Positions 7,098 to 16,487 of a DNA stretch of 64,000 bases are shown in pieces. The notes beneath the pieces were generated by a model. The model saw only the letters and a program-made list of their open reading frames with translations. It made no database searches and was not told where the DNA came from. The stretch lies in contig NZ_JAINVU010000001.1 in NCBI RefSeq assembly GCF_019880555.1, positions 620,001 to 684,000 on the forward strand, given 5' to 3'. The position numbers and the translations under genes were made by a program. The stretch comes from Hephaestia mangrovi (GTDB lineage Bacteria; Pseudomonadota; Alphaproteobacteria; Sphingomonadales; Sphingomonadaceae). Numbering within the stretch: the first letter of the stretch is position 1; each line of letters begins with the position of its first letter.

Positions 7098-9833
7098 ATG
7101 ATCCAGGCTCCGATCGAAATCCGTAAGTTGCTGTTCGCCGGCACGGCAAGCGCGCTGGCGCTGGCCGTCTCGACGCCGGTCTTCGCGCAGGCGAACGATA
7201 CCGCGCCGGTCTCGCATGACGATGCCGTTGCCGGCAGCGACGCGCAGCCCGGCGATATCGTCGTCACCGGCATCCGCGCCTCGCTGCGGGCCGCCCTGGA
7301 AGCCAAGCGCAATGCCAATGCCATCATCGATTCGGTTTCGGCCGAGGATGTCGGCAAGTTTCCCAACACCAATGTCGCCGAGGCGCTGACGCTGGTGCCG
7401 GGCGTCACCGTCGACCGCCAGTTCGGGCAGGGCGAGAAGGTGTCGATCCTGGGCACCGATCCGGCGCTCAACCGCACGCTGCTCAATGGCCAGACGGTGG
7501 CCTCGGCGGACTGGTTCATCCTCGATTCCCCGGGCCGCACCTTCAATTACGCGCTGCTCGCGCCGCAACTCGTCGATCGCGTCGATGTCTACAAATCGCC
7601 CGAGGCGCGGATCGACGAGGGCTCGATCGGCGGCACCGTCAACGTCATTACCCGCCGCCCGCTCGAGATGGACCCGTTCACCGGCGCGGCGTCGCTCGGC
7701 TATCTCTACAACGATCGCTCGAAAAAGGGCGATATCCAGGGCTCGGCACTGCTGAGCTGGCATAATGATGCCGATACGTTCGGCGTGCTTGCCTCGTTCC
7801 AGCGCTCGAAGGACCGGTTGCGGCGTGACGGGCTGGAAAGCTACGGCACGATTCCGGCCGATTTCTGGAATGGCACCAACGATGGCGGCGTAAGCTCGAT
7901 CACCACCGGGAACTGCACCGGCGAGTGCGCGACGACCCTGCTCGCCAATCCCGACGCGCGCTTCCCCAATGCCTTCGGCACCAGCTATTTCGAGCAGCAG
8001 CGGGAGCGGAAGACCTATTCGGGCACGGTGCAGTGGAAGCCGGTCGACAAGCTGACGCTGACCGGAGACTATCTGCGGATCGATGCCAATTACGACAATT
8101 TCAACCAGTCCGAATATGCCTTCCCGGGCAACACCTGGAACAGCGCCGGCGCGCTGACCGGGCTGACCGTCGAGGACGGCATCGTCACCAGCGCGACGTT
8201 CAAGCACGCGCTGTCGGTCTATGATGCGCAATACCGCAAGGCCGAGATGCATTCGCAGACCTGGCACGGCAAGGCCGACTGGAACGACGAGCATTATGAA
8301 ATCAGCGTCGAAGGCGGCATTTCCAACGCCAATGGCGGCACCAAGCACCAGGTGTTCCTCGAATTCCTCAACTGGGCCGATTACACCGTCGATATCAGCG
8401 GCGCGCCGAAATCGCCCGGCACGATCAGCTATGCCAATGGCGACGTGCTCGGCAATCCGGATGCCTTCGCCACCGATCCGGGCTGGAGCGGCAACCTCGT
8501 CGATAAGCCGACGAAGGACAAGGAGCGCTACGCCCAGGGCGACATCACGCTCAAGTTCGACGGGTCGCTCAAGAGCATCCAGGTCGGCTACAAATGGCGC
8601 CATCACGAGACCAGCCAGCATTATGCCGGCGTCACCGTCGCGGGCGTATCCGCGCCGACCTCTCTGTTCGATCCCAGCGGCGCGGGCAGCAATTATCTCG
8701 ATGGCTTCGATGGCGTGAACGACCAGATGGCCGGCCGCTTCAAGATCAGCGGATCGTCGATGGTCGATTATGTCGAAGGCGGTGACTGGCTGCCCGCCGG
8801 CGCCTCTTTCCCGGTGCCGTCCGAATTCGCCGCGGCGGAGTTCACCGCGGGCAATTGGGACGTCAACGAGAAGGTCAACGCGGTCTACGCCCAGGCCAAT
8901 TTCGAGCAGGGCGCGCTGCGCGGCAATGTCGGCGTGCGCTATGTCGGCACCAATACGAGCAGCGCGGGCTTCGTCTGCACGCCGGTCGACCCCAAGGTCG
9001 GTTGCGTCGGCGAGCCGGACTGGACGTGGGAGACGACCAAGAAACATTACAGCAACGTGCTGCCGAGCGTGAACGTCGCGATCAATCTCGAGCACAATCT
9101 GATCTTCCGCTTCGCCGCGTCCGAGGTGATCGCGCGGCCGAACTATGCCGACATGACCAATTATTTCTGGCTATCGGATCAGATCCTGACCGGCGGCGGC
9201 GGCAATCCCGATCTCGATCCTTATGAGGCGACCAATTACGACGCTTCGGTCGAATGGTATTTCTCGCGCAACTCGATCCTCGCCGGCGAGGTATTCTACA
9301 AGGATATCGGCAACTACATCCTGCAGACGACCGCGCCCGAGGACCATTTCAACCAGTCCCGGCACATGGTGACGACCTACGACATCAGCCGCCCGCACAA
9401 TGCCGGGACGGCGACCTCGAAGGGCTTCGCGATCGCCTATCAGCAGAACCTGCCTTACGGCTTCGGCATCCTCGCCAATTACACTTATGCCGATGCCCAC
9501 GGGAAGGACGGCGCGGCGCTGCCGTACAATTCGAAGCACCAGGTGAGCGTCAGCCCGTTTTTCGAAACCGGGCCGATCTCGCTGCGCGGCACCTACACCT
9601 GGCGGTCGAAATATTTCACCGGGATCGATCGCGGCGACATGATGTTCGTCCGTGACAGTGCCAATGTCGATGTTTCGGCGACCTATAACTTCACCAAATA
9701 TCTCGGGCTGACGCTGTCCGGCATGAACCTGACCGACAGCCAATATTATGCTTATGCCAACACCCCGCTGCTGCCGCGTGGCGTATACAAGAACGGCCGC
9801 AAGTTTCTGGCGACCGTGAACCTCAATTTCTGA
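7098..9833 (+). CDS. TonB-dependent outer membrane receptor
   Basis: The 911-residue receptor has a signal peptide (LLFAGTASALALAVSTPVFA), a DIVVTGIRASLRAALEAKR segment and a plug domain containing NVAEALTLVPGVTVDRQFG. A 22-strand-type barrel follows, ending in FLATVNLNF with a terminal aromatic residue. The start at 7098 follows GAAGGGGG; an upstream ATG at 7047 is less likely. It belongs to the long sphingomonad/Caulobacter/Xanthomonas receptor class that imports carbohydrates. Its position beside the operator and upstream of a hexosaminidase and GlcNAc PTS suggests that it takes up chitooligosaccharides. A terminator follows the gene, so the downstream genes probably depend on read-through or their own promoter. 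Confidence 0.92.
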   Translation: MIQAPIEIRKLLFAGTASALALAVSTPVFAQANDTAPVSHDDAVAGSDAQPGDIVVTGIRASLRAALEAKRNANAIIDSVSAEDVGKFPNTNVAEALTLVPGVTVDRQFGQGEKVSILGTDPALNRTLLNGQTVASADWFILDSPGRTFNYALLAPQLVDRVDVYKSPEARIDEGSIGGTVNVITRRPLEMDPFTGAASLGYLYNDRSKKGDIQGSALLSWHNDADTFGVLASFQRSKDRLRRDGLESYGTIPADFWNGTNDGGVSSITTGNCTGECATTLLANPDARFPNAFGTSYFEQQRERKTYSGTVQWKPVDKLTLTGDYLRIDANYDNFNQSEYAFPGNTWNSAGALTGLTVEDGIVTSATFKHALSVYDAQYRKAEMHSQTWHGKADWNDEHYEISVEGGISNANGGTKHQVFLEFLNWADYTVDISGAPKSPGTISYANGDVLGNPDAFATDPGWSGNLVDKPTKDKERYAQGDITLKFDGSLKSIQVGYKWRHHETSQHYAGVTVAGVSAPTSLFDPSGAGSNYLDGFDGVNDQMAGRFKISGSSMVDYVEGGDWLPAGASFPVPSEFAAAEFTAGNWDVNEKVNAVYAQANFEQGALRGNVGVRYVGTNTSSAGFVCTPVDPKVGCVGEPDWTWETTKKHYSNVLPSVNVAINLEHNLIFRFAASEVIARPNYADMTNYFWLSDQILTGGGGNPDLDPYEATNYDASVEWYFSRNSILAGEVFYKDIGNYILQTTAPEDHFNQSRHMVTTYDISRPHNAGTATSKGFAIAYQQNLPYGFGILANYTYADAHGKDGAALPYNSKHQVSVSPFFETGPISLRGTYTWRSKYFTGIDRGDMMFVRDSANVDVSATYNFTKYLGLTLSGMNLTDSQYYAYANTPLLPRGVYKNGRKFLATVNLNF

Positions 9834-9844
9834 TCAATGGCAGG

Positions 9845-9884
9845 GGGCGGCATCGACGGGAACACTCGCGATGCCGCCCTTTTT
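9845..9884 (+). terminator. Rho-independent terminator after the TonB receptor
   Basis: A perfect 11-bp stem, GGGCGGCATCG (9845-9855) and CGATGCCGCCC (9869-9879), encloses a 13-nt loop. It is followed directly by TTTTT. It lies 11 bp after the receptor stop codon and upstream of the hexosaminidase gene. Confidence 0.88.
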
Positions 9885-9965
9885 CGCGCCGCGGTGAGGC
9901 GGTGATTGACGATCGTGTGCCGTTTCGCGGTATGTCGGTCGCGCGACGCTCGTGAGGTTTGTCTG

Positions 9966-12215
9966 ATGCGTGGATTCCTGGTGCTCTCCCTGATCGCCGC
10001 GATGGTGCCCGCGGCGGCGCGGGCGGCACCGTCCGGCCCGCTGCCGCTCTTGCCGATGCCCGCATCGGTCGAGGTCGGCGCGGGCCGCTTTGTCGTCGCG
10101 GGTGCGGCGATTTCGGTTACTGACGACGGCGGCAAGGAAGCGGGAAGCCGGCTGCGCGATCTCGTTGCGCGAAGCGGTGGGCCGGCGCTGTCCTTTTCCG
10201 CCAGGGGCGCGATCCGGTTTCGACGTGATGCGGGGATCAAGGGCGCCGAGGCCTATCGGCTGGTGGTGACGCCGGCCGGCGCGACCATTTCGGCGGCGAG
10301 CGATGCCGGGCTCTATTATGGCGCCGAGACGCTGTGGCAGTTGATCGCCTCCAGCCCGGACGGCCGCATCCCCGCCGTCACCATCGCCGACGCGCCGGCG
10401 TTTGGCTGGCGTGGGGTGATGCTCGATTCGGCACGGCACTTCCAGCCGGTCTCCTATGTCGAGCAGTTGATCGACCGCATGGCGATGGCCAAGCTCAACA
10501 CGCTGCACTGGCATTTGAGCGACGACCAGGGCTGGCGGATCGAGATCGATCGCTATCCGCGCCTCACCGGGATCGGCGGTTGCCGGCAGGAGGCCGGTGC
10601 CGCCGGCACCGATCCCGCGACGGGCAAGCCGGTTCGCTATTGCGGCTATTATACCAAGGCCGAGATCCGCGCCGTCGTTGCTTATGCCAGGGCGCATCAC
10701 GTCACGATCGTGCCCGAGATCGACATGCCCGGCCATGCGACCGCGATGGTCGCCGCTTATCCCGCGCTTGCCTCGATTCCCAATCCACCGAAAACGCCGA
10801 GCAACCAATGGGGCGTGCTGCCCAATCTGCTCGACCCCGATGATGCGACGCTCGGCTTCGTCGATAATATGCTCGACGAGGTGATGGCGCTGTTCCCCGG
10901 CCGTTACATCCATATCGGCGGCGACGAGGCGGTGAAAGACCAGTGGAAAGCGAATCCCGCGATCCAGGCGCAGATCAAGCGGCTCGGCCTCAAGGACGAG
11001 AACGCGTTGCAAGGCTGGTTCATGGCGCGGCTCGGCGATTATCTCGACAAGCACGGCCGGCGGATGATCGGCTGGGACGAGATTCTCGAAGGGCAGGTGC
11101 CGGGCGATGCGACGGTGATGTCGTGGCACGGCATCGACGGGGCGATTACTGCGGCCAGGAGCGGGCATGACGCGATCCTGGCGCCGGCACCGATCTTCTA
11201 TCTCGATAACCGCCAGAGCGATTCACCCGGCGAGCCGCCGGGGCGCGGGGCGATCATCGACTGGCAGAAGCTCTACGGCTTCGATCCGGCGCCGACCGAA
11301 CTGACCGCCGATCAGCGGCGGCATTTGCTCGGCCTTCAGGTCAATCTGTGGACCGAGCACGTCCGCACGACCGATTATGCCGATCGCATGATCTGGCCGC
11401 GCGCCGCGATCCTCGCCGAGCTAGCATGGCGCAATCCGGCGAAGGACTGGCCGGATTTCTCGGCGCGGCTGGTGGCGGCAATGACGCGGTGGCAGCATAT
11501 GGGCCTGCGCTACGACAAGGCGCCGCTCGACGTCGAGGCGCGCTTTTCCGGCAGCGACGATGCGTTGACAGTGGCGCTGCGCCAGCCGGCGGCGATCGGC
11601 ACCTTCCGCTATACGACCGACGGCAGCGCGCCGTCGCCGCGGTCGCCGGCCTATCAGCAGCCGCTGTCGCTATCGCCGGGAACGCCGCTGATGGCGCAGG
11701 CTTTCGCCGGCGATGTCGCGCTGGGAGAGCCGCAGCGCTGGCTGGCCGCGCCCGAATTGTTGCGGACGCGCAGCGCCAGCGAGATGGAATTGTGCAGCGA
11801 CGCGATCCCGTTGCGGCTCGAAGATGACGGCCCGACCGATGGCGTGCGCAAGATCCATTGGGCGGACATCATGCACCCGTGCTGGATCTGGCGCGCCGCG
11901 CCGCTCGACGGGGTGACGCGGCTGACCGCGACGGTCGGCCGCCAGCCGTTCAACTTCGCGATCGGCGACGACATCAAGAAGGTGGTGTTCGAACAGCCGA
12001 CGACGCCGGCGGGCGAGCTCAAGGTGCGCCGCGATGGCTGCGACGGCACGGTGATCGCCACGGTGCCGCTGGCCGCCGCCACCGATACCTCGGGCGATGC
12101 CACCGTATCCGGGGTCATCCCCCCGCAACACGGCGCGCATGACCTGTGCATGACCTTCGCGCAGACCGGGCCGGACCCGTTCTGGGTGCTCGATCGATTG
12201 ACGCTGGGCCGATGA
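9966..12215 (+). CDS. Beta-N-acetylhexosaminidase (GH20)
   Basis: The 749-residue enzyme releases terminal GlcNAc/GalNAc from oligosaccharides. A signal peptide (LVLSLIAAMVPAAARA) suggests a periplasmic location. A GH20b-like N-terminal domain precedes the TIM barrel, which includes FGWRGVMLDSARHF, LNTLHWHLSDDQGWRIEI and the catalytic pair Asp320-Glu321 in IHIGGDEAVKDQW. The C-terminal 130 residues form a separate beta-rich module. The start at 9966 has GAGG upstream. The gene overlaps the PTS gene by 4 nt (ATGA), so sugar release and phosphorylating import are translated together. Confidence 0.94.
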   Translation: MRGFLVLSLIAAMVPAAARAAPSGPLPLLPMPASVEVGAGRFVVAGAAISVTDDGGKEAGSRLRDLVARSGGPALSFSARGAIRFRRDAGIKGAEAYRLVVTPAGATISAASDAGLYYGAETLWQLIASSPDGRIPAVTIADAPAFGWRGVMLDSARHFQPVSYVEQLIDRMAMAKLNTLHWHLSDDQGWRIEIDRYPRLTGIGGCRQEAGAAGTDPATGKPVRYCGYYTKAEIRAVVAYARAHHVTIVPEIDMPGHATAMVAAYPALASIPNPPKTPSNQWGVLPNLLDPDDATLGFVDNMLDEVMALFPGRYIHIGGDEAVKDQWKANPAIQAQIKRLGLKDENALQGWFMARLGDYLDKHGRRMIGWDEILEGQVPGDATVMSWHGIDGAITAARSGHDAILAPAPIFYLDNRQSDSPGEPPGRGAIIDWQKLYGFDPAPTELTADQRRHLLGLQVNLWTEHVRTTDYADRMIWPRAAILAELAWRNPAKDWPDFSARLVAAMTRWQHMGLRYDKAPLDVEARFSGSDDALTVALRQPAAIGTFRYTTDGSAPSPRSPAYQQPLSLSPGTPLMAQAFAGDVALGEPQRWLAAPELLRTRSASEMELCSDAIPLRLEDDGPTDGVRKIHWADIMHPCWIWRAAPLDGVTRLTATVGRQPFNFAIGDDIKKVVFEQPTTPAGELKVRRDGCDGTVIATVPLAAATDTSGDATVSGVIPPQHGAHDLCMTFAQTGPDPFWVLDRLTLGR

Positions 12216-14692
12216 CGATCGAGATCATCAGCCCGCTCGCCGGATGGGCGACGCCGCTCGATGCCGTGCCCGATCCGGTGTTCGCCGATCGGATGCTGGG
12301 CGACGGCCTGGCGATCGATCCGATCGAGGGGCAATTGGTCGCGCCGGGCGACGGTGTGGTGACTACCGCGCATCCCGCCGGACACGCGGTGACGCTGACG
12401 CTGGACAGCGGGCCGGTGCTGCTGATGCACATCGGACTCGATACGGTGGGCTTGCGCGGCGCGGGATTCACGCCGCGCGTCACCGAGGGGCAACGCGTCG
12501 CGCGAGGCGATGTACTGGTAGCATTCGATCTCGACCAGCTGGCGCGAACGGCACGCAGTCTCGTCACGCCGGTGATCGTCACCAATGGCGATGCCTTCCG
12601 CATCGTCGAGCGCGCGGGCGAGGGGGCCATGGCGATCGGCGCGCCGCTGTTCGTGCTCGAAGCGGTTGCCGGGGGCGAGGCTGCGGCCGCACCGACCGGC
12701 CCCGCCGTCGAGCGGACGCTGCGCCTGCCGCTCGCGCACGGGCTCCACGCGCGCCCGGCGGCGCGGATCGCCAGGCTCGCGGGTGAGTATGACGCGGCTG
12801 TCGACATCGTCGCGGACGGTGGCCGCGTGGCGCCGGCGCGCTCGTCGGTGGCGATGCTCGGGCTGGCGCTCGGCCATGGCGCGCCGATCACGATCCGCGC
12901 GGCCGGGCCGGACGCCGACCGCGCCGCCGACGCGATCGTCGAGCTGATCGCCGGCGGCATGGTCGAGCTGCTGCCCGTCACGGAGACTACGCCCGACGCG
13001 CCACCGGCGCCCGCCGAGTTGCCCAACACGCTCGGGGGCATCACCGCGGCGCCCGGCATGGCGATCGGTCCGGCATTCCGCTTGCGCAATGCCGCGATCG
13101 CGGTGCCCGAGACCGGCGGCGATCCCGCGCACGAGCGGCAGGCGCTAGCCGCCGCCAAGGCCGAGGTTCACGCCGCGCTGGAACGCGAGGCGGCCGGCGC
13201 CGGACCGCAAGCGGACATCGCCGCGGCGCACCTCGCCTTGCTCGACGATCCGACGCTCGACGATGCCGCCACCACGATGATCGCGGCGGGCAAAAGCGCG
13301 GGGCTCGCCTGGCGGCAGGCGATCGAAAGCGCCGCCGCGCCGTTGCGTGCGACCAGCGACCGCCGCTTCGCCGAGCGGCTCGACGATCTCGCTGATCTCG
13401 AACGCCGCGTGCTTGTCGCGTTGCTCGGCGAGGCGGCCGAACCGCCGCGCCCGCCCGCCGGCGCGATCCTCGTCGCCGAGACGCTTTATCCGTCGCAGCT
13501 CGTCGCGCTGGCCGATGCCGGGCTCGGCGGCATCGCCACGGCGGAGGGCGGCGCGACCTCGCACGTCGCGATCATCGCCGCCGGTCTGGGCTTGCCGATG
13601 CTCGCCGGGCTGGGGCCTTCGCTGGCGCTGGTCGAGGACGGCACCGGGCTGATCCTCGCCGACGGCAGCCTCCGCGTCGCGCCCGACGCACAGGCGCTGG
13701 ACCGCGCGCGCGCCGAGGCGGCGCTGCGCAGCGAACGGCGGCGCGCGGCGATGGCACGGGCGCACGAGCCGGCGGTTAGCGCGGACGGCACACGGATCGA
13801 GGTGGTCGCCAATCTCGGCTCGGCCGCCGATGCCGAGGCGGCGGTCGCTGCGGGCGCGGAAGGATGCGGCCTGTTGCGCACCGAATTCCTGTTCCTCGAT
13901 CGCGCCGCGCCGCCCGACGAGGCGGAGCAGCGCGCCGCCTATCAGCAGATCGCGGATGCGCTCGCTGAGCGGCCGCTGATCGTCCGCACGCTCGACATCG
14001 GCGCCGACAAGCCCGCGCCGTGGCTGCCGATGGCGGCGGAGGAGAACCCCGCGCTCGGCCTGCGCGGCATCCGCCTGCAACTCGCCCGGCGCGCGCTGCT
14101 GGAGACGCAGTTCCGGGCGTTGCTCGGCGTCACCGCTGCAAACCTGAAGATCATGCTGCCGATGGTCGCCGACGCGGCGGAATTGCGCGAGGCGCGCGAG
14201 ACGCTTGACCGGCTGGCGGGCGCGGCGGGGCGGCAGGCGCCCGAGCTCGGCATCATGGTCGAGACGCCGGCGGCGGCGCTGATCGCCGGAACGCTCGCCG
14301 CCGACGCCGCCTTCTTCTCGATCGGTAGCAACGATCTCAGCCAATATGCGCTGGCGCGCGACCGGACCAACCCGGCCGTTGCCGCCGGGCTCGACGGCTT
14401 GCACCCCGCGGTGCTGCGGCTGATCGACATGACGGTGCGCGGCGGCGCGGCGCATGGGCGCTGGACCGGGGTGTGCGGCGGGCTCGCCGCGGTGCCCGAG
14501 GCGGTGCCGGTGCTGATCGGGCTCGGCGTCGGCGAATTGTCGGTGCCGGCCGCGGCGGTCGCCGAAACCAAGGCGCTGGTCCGCACGCTCGATCTCGCCC
14601 GCTGTCGTGCGCTCGCGGCCGAGGCGCTGGCGGCGCCCGATGCGGATGCCGTCCGCGCCCTTGTCGCGCCGTTGATGGAGAAGGCCGCATGA
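12212..14692 (+). CDS. Fused PTS EIIA-HPr-EI phosphotransferase for N-acetylglucosamine
   Basis: The 826-residue protein combines three PTS phosphocarriers, moving phosphate from PEP to the membrane EIICB. Domains run in order. EIIA-Glc-like (1-150) has His58 and His73, the latter in LLMHIGLDTVGLRG. HPr (about 168-250) has His179 in HGLHARPA. Enzyme I (about 272-826) has His451 in GGATSHVAI, then LLRTEFLFLDR, the PEP-binding IGSNDLSQYALARDRTNP and the C-terminal Cys in VCGGLAAVPE. In that last motif the usual CGE becomes CGG. ATGA overlaps with both neighbours show a tightly coupled GH20-PTS-nagE operon. A comparable NagF/PtsI-type fusion is known in other proteobacterial GlcNAc loci. Confidence 0.93.
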   Translation: MTIEIISPLAGWATPLDAVPDPVFADRMLGDGLAIDPIEGQLVAPGDGVVTTAHPAGHAVTLTLDSGPVLLMHIGLDTVGLRGAGFTPRVTEGQRVARGDVLVAFDLDQLARTARSLVTPVIVTNGDAFRIVERAGEGAMAIGAPLFVLEAVAGGEAAAAPTGPAVERTLRLPLAHGLHARPAARIARLAGEYDAAVDIVADGGRVAPARSSVAMLGLALGHGAPITIRAAGPDADRAADAIVELIAGGMVELLPVTETTPDAPPAPAELPNTLGGITAAPGMAIGPAFRLRNAAIAVPETGGDPAHERQALAAAKAEVHAALEREAAGAGPQADIAAAHLALLDDPTLDDAATTMIAAGKSAGLAWRQAIESAAAPLRATSDRRFAERLDDLADLERRVLVALLGEAAEPPRPPAGAILVAETLYPSQLVALADAGLGGIATAEGGATSHVAIIAAGLGLPMLAGLGPSLALVEDGTGLILADGSLRVAPDAQALDRARAEAALRSERRRAAMARAHEPAVSADGTRIEVVANLGSAADAEAAVAAGAEGCGLLRTEFLFLDRAAPPDEAEQRAAYQQIADALAERPLIVRTLDIGADKPAPWLPMAAEENPALGLRGIRLQLARRALLETQFRALLGVTAANLKIMLPMVADAAELREARETLDRLAGAAGRQAPELGIMVETPAAALIAGTLAADAAFFSIGSNDLSQYALARDRTNPAVAAGLDGLHPAVLRLIDMTVRGGAAHGRWTGVCGGLAAVPEAVPVLIGLGVGELSVPAAAVAETKALVRTLDLARCRALAAEALAAPDADAVRALVAPLMEKAA

Positions 14693-16404
14693 AGCTCTCG
14701 CTGCAATCGCTCCAGCCGCTCGGCCGCGCCTTGATGCTGCCGATCGCGGTGCTGCCGATCGCCGGGCTGCTGCTGCGGCTCGGCCAGCCCGATCTGCTCG
14801 ATGTGCCGTTCGTCGCGGCGGCGGGCGCGGCGATCTTTGACAATCTCGGCCTGCTGTTCGCGCTCGGCATCGGCGTCGGGCTGGCGCGCGACAACAACGG
14901 CGCGGCCGGGCTGGCCGGGCTGGTCTGCTATCTCGTTGCGACCAAGGGGGGCGAGACGCTGCTCACCGTGCCGCCCGATGCGGCCGCCGGCATGGCCAAG
15001 GACGCCGCGGCGCTGGCCGACGCGGCGTGGCGCAGCGCGGCGATCGCCAAGCTGTCGGTGCCGATCGGCATCCTTTCGGGGCTGATCGCGGGCGGCTTCT
15101 ACAATCGCTATGCGACGATCAAGCTGCCGGACTATCTCGCCTTTTTCGGCGGGCGGCGGTTTGTGCCGATCATCTCCGGGCTGGCCGGGCTGGCGCTCGC
15201 GCTGGTGTTCGGCGGGCTCTACACGCCGATCAATGCCGGCATGAACACGCTGTCGACGCTGGTGATCGGATCGGGCGAGGTGGGTCTGTTCTTCTACGGC
15301 GTGCTCAACCGGCTGCTGATCGTCACCGGATTGCACCATATCCTCAACAACGTCGCCTGGTTCATCGTCGGCGATTATCACGGCACCACCGGCGACCTTA
15401 ACCGCTTCTTCGCCGGCGATCCCAGCGCGGGCGCGTTCATGTCCGGTTTTTTCCCGGTGATGATGTTCGGCCTGCCTGCAGCCTGCCTGGCGATGTATCG
15501 ATCGGCGCTGCCCGAGCGGCGCAAGGCGGTCGGCGGGATGCTGCTGTCGATGGCGCTTACCGCGTTCCTGACCGGCGTGACCGAGCCGATCGAGTTCAGC
15601 TTCATGTTCCTCGCGCCTGCGCTCTACGCGCTGCACGCGGTGCTGACCGGGCTGGCGATGGCGTTGATGGACATGCTCGGCGTCAAGCTCGGCTTCGGCT
15701 TTTCGGCCGGGTTCCTCGATTACGCGCTCAACTTCACCAAGGCGACGCGGCCGCTGCTGTTGCTGCCGGTGGGACTGGCCTATTTCGCGCTCTATTATGG
15801 CGCGTTCCGCTTCGCGATCGTGCGGTTCGACCTCAAGACGCCGGGCCGCGAGGCCGAGCCGGTCGGCGAGGAGATCGCCGATGCGCTGGGCGAGCGGGGC
15901 GGGGCGTTCGTCACCGCGTTGGGCGGCGCGGGCAACCTTGCCAGCATCGATGCCTGCACCACGCGGCTGCGGCTGGTGGTGCACGATCAGGCGAAGGTCA
16001 ACGAGGCGCGGCTCAAGGCGCTGGGCGCGGCGGGCGTGATCCGGCCGTCGGCGCAGGGGCTGCAGGTCGTGCTGGGGCCGATCGCCGACGCGGTGGCGAT
16101 GGAAATGCGCGCCGCCGCCGGGCCGTTGTCCGCCGCGCCGGTTGCGACCAGCATGGCGCCGGCCGGGACGCATGTGGCGGTCGATGCAGCGCCGTGGCTC
16201 GCGGCGCTCGGCGGGCGTGACAATGTCATCGAATCGGGTGCGGCATCGAGCCGGGTGTGGCTGCGGCTGCGCGACGCGGCGCGGATCGACGAGGCGGCGT
16301 TGCCCCGGCTCGGCGTGCGGATGGTGGCGCATCCCGGCGGCGACACCGTCCACCTGATCCTCGCCGACGCCGCGCCCGTCGCCGCCGCGCTGCAGGCGGC
16401 GTAA
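14689..16404 (+). CDS. nagE: N-acetylglucosamine PTS permease EIICB with a second, degenerate EIIB
   Basis: The 571-residue membrane permease imports GlcNAc and phosphorylates it to GlcNAc-6-P. The EIIC part (about 1-375) has many hydrophobic helices and family motifs such as GLHHILNNVAW and GVTEPIEFSFMF. The EIIB domain (about 395-470) carries the phosphorylated Cys423 in IDACTTRLRL. A second EIIB-like repeat (about 495-570; LAALGGRDNVIESGA) has Ala519 at the cysteine position, so it cannot be phosphorylated there. There is no EIIA in this chain; that domain is in the upstream fusion. The start overlaps the previous stop by 4 nt. Confidence 0.93.
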   Translation: MKLSLQSLQPLGRALMLPIAVLPIAGLLLRLGQPDLLDVPFVAAAGAAIFDNLGLLFALGIGVGLARDNNGAAGLAGLVCYLVATKGGETLLTVPPDAAAGMAKDAAALADAAWRSAAIAKLSVPIGILSGLIAGGFYNRYATIKLPDYLAFFGGRRFVPIISGLAGLALALVFGGLYTPINAGMNTLSTLVIGSGEVGLFFYGVLNRLLIVTGLHHILNNVAWFIVGDYHGTTGDLNRFFAGDPSAGAFMSGFFPVMMFGLPAACLAMYRSALPERRKAVGGMLLSMALTAFLTGVTEPIEFSFMFLAPALYALHAVLTGLAMALMDMLGVKLGFGFSAGFLDYALNFTKATRPLLLLPVGLAYFALYYGAFRFAIVRFDLKTPGREAEPVGEEIADALGERGGAFVTALGGAGNLASIDACTTRLRLVVHDQAKVNEARLKALGAAGVIRPSAQGLQVVLGPIADAVAMEMRAAAGPLSAAPVATSMAPAGTHVAVDAAPWLAALGGRDNVIESGAASSRVWLRLRDAARIDEAALPRLGVRMVAHPGGDTVHLILADAAPVAAALQAA

Positions 16405-16424
16405 GGGGGGACTGAGATCATATT

Positions 16425-16454
16425 GTCACCCTGAACTTGTTTCAGGGTCCATGG
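16425..16454. repeat. Intergenic hairpin repeat
   Basis: A GTCACCCTGAA arm, a short ACTTG-type loop and a TTCAGGGT arm are followed by CCATGG. The repeat lies between the convergent nagE and hydrolase 1 genes. It is the same family as the hairpins at 3.8, 35.6, 42.8, 47.8-47.9 and 55.9 kb. Confidence 0.75.
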
Positions 16455-16487
16455 CGTTTCGTCAGCGTCACGCGCGGCGGCAGGTGA

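Noticed and set aside
6933..9095. Long antisense open frame opposite the TonB receptor
   Set aside because: It mirrors the receptor codons in a GC-rich genome, has Arg/Ala/Gly-rich low-information sequence, and shows no family motif.
13942..16353. Long minus-strand open frame opposite the PTS genes
   Set aside because: The sequence is rich in Arg, Gly, His and Gln with no motifs, while the plus strand encodes well-conserved EI and EIIC domains.
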